DNA of 10,650 nt from Deltaproteobacteria bacterium. GTDB lineage: Bacteria; Desulfobacterota; DSM-4660; Desulfatiglandales; B25-G16. The stretch lies in contig QMLW01000023.1 of the NCBI GenBank assembly GCA_003646935.1, positions 1 through 10,650 on the forward strand, written 5' to 3'. The position numbers and the translations under genes are program-made. The notes below the pieces were generated by a model, which made no database searches, was not told the origin of the DNA, and saw nothing but the letters and a program-made list of their open reading frames with translations. Positions within the stretch are counted from its first letter, which is position 1. The number at the start of each line of letters is the position of its first letter. Positions 6,564 through 10,650 of the stretch are shown piece after piece.

Positions 6564-7504
6564 TATTGTGTTATGGCCTTTAAAATGGATTCAAACGTTT
6601 CTTCTTTCCGTTTAAGAATCCGGTGGGCTTCTTCGATATCAACCTGTTGGAAACGTATGAGATCGCCCGTCTTTGCCTGCCCCACTTTGCCTATATCAGG
6701 TGAAATGACCGTGGCGATCTTGGTATATCCTCCCACAGTTTGCTCTACTAGAAGGATGATAGGCTGGCCATCTGGTGGAACCTGGATGCCACCAGGTACA
6801 CTGGGTTCGGATATAATGCTTTTTTCAACCCCCTCTTTGTGTTTGATTGGATCTCCTTCGAGCCGATATCCCATTCGATCCGCTTTTGTGCTCACCTTGA
6901 AGGGGAAAGCAAGGAAATGTTTGATCCCCTCAGAGAAATAGTCGTCTTGAGGTCCCAGAATGACTCGAACCTCCACTTCCCTCGGATAGGTGGGAATAAG
7001 GTCTGCAGGAACTCCAACGCCGGCCTTTCCCGTTCCCTCCCCCTTTTTCAACCTATCACCTGTTGTCAAAGGTCGGCCATTGATCCCTCCGATCTTTCCC
7101 GCAACGTACGTAGAACGGCTTCCCATGACCGCAGGGACATCGATGCCGCCGGAGACCGATATATAGGAACGGCATCCGCTCTTGACCCCCTTGAATCGAA
7201 TGGTGTCCCCTGGCTCGATCGCTACGGATTTCCACATGGGCAGTGGATTGTCATTGAGAAGGGGGCCTAGATCTCCACCGGTAACGGCGATCAGGCCTTG
7301 GTGTAACACCTTCAGCGTAGGCCCCAGAACGGTTACCTCAAGGGCCGCCTGGCCCTGGAAGTTACCAACCAGGGCATTCGCTACTCGATAGGAGAATGCA
7401 TCGACAGCCCCACACGTGGGAACGCCGAATTGTTGATAGCCAAACCTCCCCCTGTCCTGAACGGTTGTATAGGCACCTGGCTGGACGATCTCAAATATCT
7501 CCAT
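6563..7504 (-). CDS. pxpC: 5-oxoprolinase subunit PxpC, second, complete copy
   Basis: A 313-residue biotin-dependent carboxyltransferase/AHS2-type protein, matching E. coli PxpC in length. With PxpA and PxpB it performs ATP-dependent cleavage of 5-oxoproline to L-glutamate in the cytoplasm. Motifs run in family order: VQPGAYTTVQDRGRFGYQQFG at the N-terminus, CGAVDAFSYRVANALVGN, AVTGGDLGPLL, SGCRSYISVSGGIDVPAVMGSRST, GGINGRPL, DRMGYRLEG and GGIQVPPDGQPIIL with VGGYTKIATVISPD. The frame extends to an ATG at 7519, but ATG 7504 is preferred: it lies one base after the pxpB stop, has GGGGA upstream, and matches the E. coli N-terminus (MLKIIRAG). The arrangement implies translational coupling with pxpB. 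All conserved motifs are intact, unlike in the first copy at the left edge. Confidence 0.93.
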   Translation of the reverse strand: MEIFEIVQPGAYTTVQDRGRFGYQQFGVPTCGAVDAFSYRVANALVGNFQGQAALEVTVLGPTLKVLHQGLIAVTGGDLGPLLNDNPLPMWKSVAIEPGDTIRFKGVKSGCRSYISVSGGIDVPAVMGSRSTYVAGKIGGINGRPLTTGDRLKKGEGTGKAGVGVPADLIPTYPREVEVRVILGPQDDYFSEGIKHFLAFPFKVSTKADRMGYRLEGDPIKHKEGVEKSIISEPSVPGGIQVPPDGQPIILLVEQTVGGYTKIATVISPDIGKVGQAKTGDLIRFQQVDIEEAHRILKRKEETFESILKAITQ

Positions 7505-7505
7505 C

Positions 7506-8204
7506 CTATGAATCCCCATTACTTTCGGCTATCTCCTGAAACTGCTTCTTTGAGATACTTTTGAAACGCAGTTGATTGCCGGCCTTCAGAAGGATCGGGG
7601 GAGATCGTTTCGGGTCATAGAGCTTTGCTGGCGTTCTCCCGATGAGTCGCCACCCCCCCGGGCTATCAATAGAATAAACGCCCGTCTGATTGTTGGCAAT
7701 ACCCACTGAACCAGCAGGCACTAAGTGTCGTGGATTCTCAAGCCTGGGTGTAAATAGCCTCTCTGAAAGTCCACCCAAAAAGGGGAAGCCCGGTGTGAAA
7801 CCGAGCATGTATATGAGATAGCTTGCCGAGGTGTGTATCTCGATTACCTCCTCTGGGGTCAGACCATTATGGTGAGCTACAAATTCAAGGTCTGGGCCGA
7901 ATTCCTCTCCATAGGCGACGGGGATCTCAATGGTCTCGGGCGAAGGGATATCCCGGTCAGCCAGTTTGCCTTGACGCTCCAAGATTTTCTTTTCTATTTT
8001 CTCGGAATTGGTAATGAATGGATCGTAAAAGATGAGAATAGAGCGGTAGGTCGGTATTACCTCAGTGACACCTTCTATCGGCGTCTTCTCAATGCTCAGA
8101 AAAATCTGTCGCACTTTCTGGTTGATCTCGGGGTCGATGACAGCCCCGAATTCCACCAGCAAACCCCTGTCCCCCGCCAGGAGAAATCGAGGTCTCTCAT
8201 GCAT
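7506..8204 (-). CDS. pxpB: 5-oxoprolinase subunit PxpB
   Basis: A 232-residue AHS1/KipI-type protein, the partner that forms a complex with PxpC in the ATP-dependent 5-oxoprolinase. Family motifs include GDRGLLVEFG near the N-terminus, IEIPVAYGEEFGPDL, the core SASYLIYMLGFTPGFPFLGG, then FTPRLENPRHLVPAGSVGIA, QTGVYSIDSPGGWRLIGRTP and LYDP. The longest frame begins at a TTG (8234) that overlaps the pxpA stop. ATG 8204 is preferred because GGAG lies eight bases before it and the protein then starts like E. coli PxpB, a few residues ahead of the conserved GD motif. It lies 26 bases after pxpA and is followed after one base by pxpC. KipI-like proteins in Bacillus inhibit a sporulation kinase, but the PxpA neighbour favours the enzymatic role. 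Confidence 0.93.
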   Translation of the reverse strand: MHERPRFLLAGDRGLLVEFGAVIDPEINQKVRQIFLSIEKTPIEGVTEVIPTYRSILIFYDPFITNSEKIEKKILERQGKLADRDIPSPETIEIPVAYGEEFGPDLEFVAHHNGLTPEEVIEIHTSASYLIYMLGFTPGFPFLGGLSERLFTPRLENPRHLVPAGSVGIANNQTGVYSIDSPGGWRLIGRTPAKLYDPKRSPPILLKAGNQLRFKSISKKQFQEIAESNGDS

Positions 8205-8230
8205 GATGATTACTCCATGGATGGTTGGAT

Positions 8231-9004
8231 TCAAATGAACTTGGATAGAGGTAGCACTTCAACGCCCGATGCCGTCAAGGTCTCCCGAATCTTTCTGACA
8301 AGGTTTACCGCACCAGGCGTATCCCCGTGGACGCATAGGGTTTCCGGTCGAAAGGGAACTGTGGTGCCGTCGATGGCCTCTACCATTCCCTCCTTGGCCA
8401 TCATCATTGCCCTCTGGGCCACAAGTTCGGGATCCTTGATTACAGCGCCCGGCTGTCTCCGGGACACAAGGGTGCCATCGGGAGTGTAGGCCCTATCCGG
8501 AAAGGCCTCATAGGCTACCCGTAAGCCGACTTTCTTCCCGATTTTCGTCATCTTCTCACCTTTAGATCCTGCCAAGGCGACGAAGATGAGATCCTTGTCA
8601 ACACTGGCAATGGCCTCAACGATAGCCTCGGATATCTTCTCATCTTCCACGGCCATTAAATACATAGCACCATGTGGTTTGACATGCTCAACCGTTAGTC
8701 CCTGAGCCCTGGCAAAGGCCTGCAATGCGCCTATCTGGTAAACCACATACCCCTTTATCTCCTCAAGTGTGGCATCTATATTTCTCCTGCCAAAGCCCAT
8801 CAAATCGGGGAAACCGGGATGGGCTCCTACCGCTACCCCGTGCTTTTTTGCCATGGAGACCGTCTTTTCCATCACCAGTGGGTCACCAGCATGATAGCCA
8901 CAGGCGATATTTGCCGAGGTTATATATTGAATAACCTCTTCATCTAGACCCAATTTATAAGAACCGAAGCTCTCTCCCATGTCACAGTTAATATCTATCT
9001 TCAT
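8231..9004 (-). CDS. pxpA: 5-oxoprolinase subunit PxpA (LamB/YcsF family)
   Basis: A 257-residue LamB/YcsF-family protein, slightly longer than E. coli PxpA. It is the third subunit of the ATP-dependent 5-oxoprolinase. Conserved polar motifs appear in order: INCDMGES (5-12), [11 protein letters not shown] (32-42), [15 protein letters not shown] (60-74), VKPHGAMY (108-115), [23 protein letters not shown] and [10 protein letters not shown] near the C-terminus. The Asp and His residues in these motifs are the expected active-site candidates. The ATG at 9004 is the only sensible start, since the protein begins directly with the DINCDMGE motif; a purine-rich GGAAGGGATAGAGAG precedes it. It is the first gene of the nine-gene minus-strand block, with an AT-rich upstream region that probably holds the main promoter. 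Confidence 0.95.
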   Translation of the reverse strand: MKIDINCDMGESFGSYKLGLDEEVIQYITSANIACGYHAGDPLVMEKTVSMAKKHGVAVGAHPGFPDLMGFGRRNIDATLEEIKGYVVYQIGALQAFARAQGLTVEHVKPHGAMYLMAVEDEKISEAIVEAIASVDKDLIFVALAGSKGEKMTKIGKKVGLRVAYEAFPDRAYTPDGTLVSRRQPGAVIKDPELVAQRAMMMAKEGMVEAIDGTTVPFRPETLCVHGDTPGAVNLVRKIRETLTASGVEVLPLSKFI

Positions 9005-9071
9005 ACTCTCTATCCCTTCCTGCTTTAGTTAAAAAATCCTTGTATAATATAGCCGAAATGTCAAGGAATTT
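9005..9071 (-). promoter_or_regulatory. AT-rich putative promoter region upstream of pxpA
   Basis: This stretch is clearly more AT-rich than its surroundings. On the minus strand a perfect TTGACA (9059-9064) precedes TATTAT and TATACA boxes, but at only 9 and 12 bases, too close for a standard sigma-70 pair. On the plus strand there is a consensus TATAAT (9043-9048) with no good -35 box. The position suits the promoter of the pxp-liv block, but the exact boxes are unresolved. Confidence 0.35.
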
Positions 9072-9103
9072 ATGGTTGGAGGGCACCGAGTCGGGCATCT
9101 ACC

Positions 9104-9712
9104 TTCACAGATCCAGGCGATATCGAAAAAGATGCCATCTCAAATATCCCCTATGACGAAGAGGCCATCCTCGCTGACCTGGAGATCCCGGCTATCGCCG
9201 GAAGCCGGGATTACAGCTACTACGAGAAGCTGCTCGCAAGGCCCACCCTGACGATAGACGGCTTCCAAAGCGGCTTTACCGGGCGCGGCATCAAGACCAT
9301 CGTGCCATCAGAGGCTATGGTGAAACTCGAGGCGCGCCTGGTCCCCGATCAGGATCCGGATGAGGTGATTGAGGCGATCACGCATCACCTTTTAAAAAAC
9401 GGCTTCGGCCACATAACGGTGACGGTCCTCACCAAGGCAGCACCATCCCGGACGCCCATGGACCATCCCTTTGCGGACAAGATCATTCAAAGCATCGAGG
9501 AGATACACGGGGTTTCCCCGATCCTCTATCCCTCCTCAGGTGGGACGCTACCCGCCTTTGTATTTACGGACACCCTGAAGCTTCCTGCCTTTTGGGTCCC
9601 CTACGGCCAAAACGACATCCAGAACCACGCGCCCAATGAGAACCTTCGGCTCGATTTTTACCTCAACGGGATCAAAACCACGGCCGCCCTAATGCAGCGT
9701 GCGGTTGAGTAA
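9104..9712 (+). pseudogene. M20-family metallopeptidase, 5'-truncated relic
   Basis: The plus-strand frame encodes about the last 200 residues of an M20 (ArgE/DapE/CNDP-dipeptidase-like) peptidase, normally about 450 residues. Recognisable parts are PYDEEAILADL, LLARPTLTIDGFQSGFTGRG, KTIVPSEAMVKLEARLVPDQDPDEV (start of the dimerisation domain tail), SGGTLPAFVF, and the C-terminal APNENLRLDFYLNGI where a His/Asn-rich metal site closes. The N-terminal half with most zinc ligands and the catalytic Asp and Glu is absent. Upstream, the frame is open only to a TAG at 9050 and contains no ATG before the conserved region; a GTG at 9302 would give a 136-residue fragment. Homology by eye fades around 9060-9105, close to pxpA, which suggests a deletion or rearrangement joint. 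It is probably non-functional. The 3' end faces the aminotransferase relic. Confidence 0.75.
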
Positions 9713-9771
9713 ACCGCCTCGCCCAGATACGAAGGCAAACATTTTCCCCTAGGGGTATCACGGGCTTGAAT

Positions 9772-10188
9772 TCATACATCGCCCAATGCGATATCCAGTA
9801 CCTCGAGCATAAAATCAACGTCTACACGGGTGATACACATCGGCGGCTTGTCCGCGATCATCTCAACATACTCGCCAATCGTTGGGTGGAGGTAGATGGT
9901 AGTTGTGTGCTGCAGTGTTTCCAATTGCTCGCAGGCCCTTTTCACCACATAGGGGTGGCAATGCCCCACACTGATGTTAACGATCCCGCCAAAACCGTCC
10001 AGGTAATGACTCCCCTTCTCGTCGTACACATACTGCATGGACCCCTCCACGATCATAAGGGGGTTCCTGTAATAGGTGATCAGTGCCGGGGTTAAGTAGC
10101 GCTTTCTGAGCTCCATCACCTCTTCGAATGAGGGACCAGCGTAAGGTTTCGGTCTATGATCATACGGCGGAAGTTTTGGCTCCTTCAT
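9772..10188 (-). pseudogene. Class III aminotransferase (AGXT2-like) with large internal deletion
   Basis: The 138-residue product starts normally: ATG 10188 has GAGGAGG five bases upstream, and residues 1-114 match the N-terminus of AGXT2-like, PLP-dependent class III aminotransferases (PLMIVEGSMQYVYDEKG, YLDGFGGIVNISVGHCHP, TTTIYLHPTIGEYVEMIADK). From residue 115 it reads PPMCITRVDVDFMLEVLDIAL, which matches the extreme C-terminus of the same family (compare MCITKPEVDF in mammalian AGXT2). The roughly 280 residues between, including the PLP-binding and catalytic Lys region, are missing, and the frame is kept across the joint. The joint lies around 9835-9855. Such a protein cannot be an active aminotransferase. 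A GTG at 10245 would extend the frame but has no ribosome-binding site. The SppA-like gene lies 78 bases upstream on the same strand. Confidence 0.78.
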
Positions 10189-10266
10189 CTCAGCCTCCTC
10201 AGCATAATCTCTATCCTGCCGGAATTGTAGTGCTCGCGCTCGCACCGTACCTTGTTTCTATTCGCC

Positions 10267-10650
10267 TCATGGTCTCCACAGGTACATGAATCGTATTCCG
10301 GCAAACGGATCGAGTTCACTCGTGTTGATGGCGATGAGGTTGATCTCCCTAGGAGAAGCCTCGGGTAGCCCTGAGTAGATGGTGCCCTTGTAGGTGCCGG
10401 GGCGATGATAGGTTATTACCCTGGCATCTTGTAACCTTAAAGAGGCCTTCATTGCCTCGATTGCATCGTCTACATACCCCACACGGTCAACAAGCTTCGC
10501 CGCTAAGGCCTGGTCCGCGGTAAAGATGCGGCCATCCGCGAGGCGCTCTATCTCCTCCCTCGTGAGCTGCGGCCTTCGCCCCTCGTACACCGCATGAACG
10601 AACCTCTCGTGAAAGGTATCGATGATCCTCTGCATTATCCTCTTCTCTTC
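10267..10650 (-). CDS. sppA: Signal peptide peptidase SppA-like (peptidase S49), C-terminal part
   Basis: The frame runs off the right window edge: the ATG at 10635 is internal, since upstream codons EEKRI continue the family pattern. The visible 127 residues are the C-terminal portion of a peptidase S49 protein, a membrane-anchored serine protease that degrades cleaved signal peptides. Diagnostic is IIDTFHERFVHAVYEGR, then IERLADGRIFTADQALAAKLVDRVGYVDDAI, the classic ADGR-x-F-TxxQA-xxxx-LVD-xxG pattern. The catalytic Ser and Lys of the 36K-type enzymes lie upstream, outside the window. The C-terminus (GIRFMYLWRP) resembles the YLW-P ending of related proteins. It is probably a housekeeping gene marking the border of the accessory region. 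Confidence 0.85.
   Translation of the reverse strand, partial: EEKRIMQRIIDTFHERFVHAVYEGRRPQLTREEIERLADGRIFTADQALAAKLVDRVGYVDDAIEAMKASLRLQDARVITYHRPGTYKGTIYSGLPEASPREINLIAINTSELDPFAGIRFMYLWRP

Noticed and set aside
7833..8489. 218-codon plus-strand reading frame
   Set aside because: It is antisense to pxpB and pxpA, which have full family motifs; its translation shows no recognisable domain.
9043..9048. Consensus TATAAT on the plus strand as a promoter for the M20 relic
   Set aside because: No acceptable -35 box at 16-18 bases, and the downstream gene lacks a start; AT-richness alone explains it.
9072..9251. ATG with AAGGAA upstream opening a 59-codon frame
   Set aside because: The frame is out of phase with the M20-like coding sequence and translates to low-complexity Ser/Arg-rich sequence; probably chance.
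9746..9755. CCCCTAGGGG palindrome as a bidirectional terminator
   Set aside because: It has no loop and is not followed by a T run on either strand.
1..10650. Mobile element, phage or defence system
   Set aside because: No transposase, integrase, terminal repeats, CRISPR repeats or defence-type domains were seen on either strand.

Overview
The window looks like bacterial chromosome from a metabolically versatile Gram-negative. Gene order and protein style suggest a deltaproteobacterial (Desulfobacterota-like) anaerobe. That assignment is inference from the branched-chain-type transporter, the Pxp genes and the SppA style; there is no rRNA or marker gene to prove it. I found no rRNA, tRNA, CRISPR array, insertion sequence or transcriptional regulator.

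Layout. (1) Positions 3-695, plus strand: the 3' two thirds of a first 5-oxoprolinase subunit C gene (pxpC-like), cut by the window edge. (2) Positions 796-9004, minus strand: one tightly packed nine-gene block, read right to left as pxpA, pxpB, pxpC, a creatininase-family amidohydrolase, a periplasmic substrate-binding protein, then livH, livM, livG and livF. (3) Positions 9005-9103: an AT-rich divergent region in front of pxpA. (4) Positions 9104-10650: a damaged flank. It holds a 5'-truncated M20 peptidase relic (plus), a class III aminotransferase with most of its middle missing (minus), and the C-terminal part of an SppA-like S49 peptidase running off the edge (minus).

How the genes work together. 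PxpABC is the known prokaryotic ATP-dependent 5-oxoprolinase, which opens the lactam 5-oxoproline (pyroglutamate) to glutamate. Creatininase-family enzymes are metal-dependent hydrolases of cyclic or linear amides. Next to them is a complete LIV/HAAT-type ABC importer (binding protein, two permeases, two ATPases) in the same orientation, with overlapping or abutting genes. The reasonable inference is one uptake-and-hydrolysis unit for a lactam or amide compound, or for a peptide or amino-acid derivative that yields 5-oxoproline. The exact substrate cannot be read from sequence.

Control signals are sparse. An 11-bp perfect stem followed by a short T run separates the binding-protein gene from livH and would suit stepped-down expression of the membrane genes. 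Other hairpins lie after pxpC and before the creatininase gene. A perfect but orphan Shine-Dalgarno sequence lies in the leader of the binding-protein gene. Several starts were moved inward from the longest reading frame because a ribosome-binding site sits just before an internal ATG.
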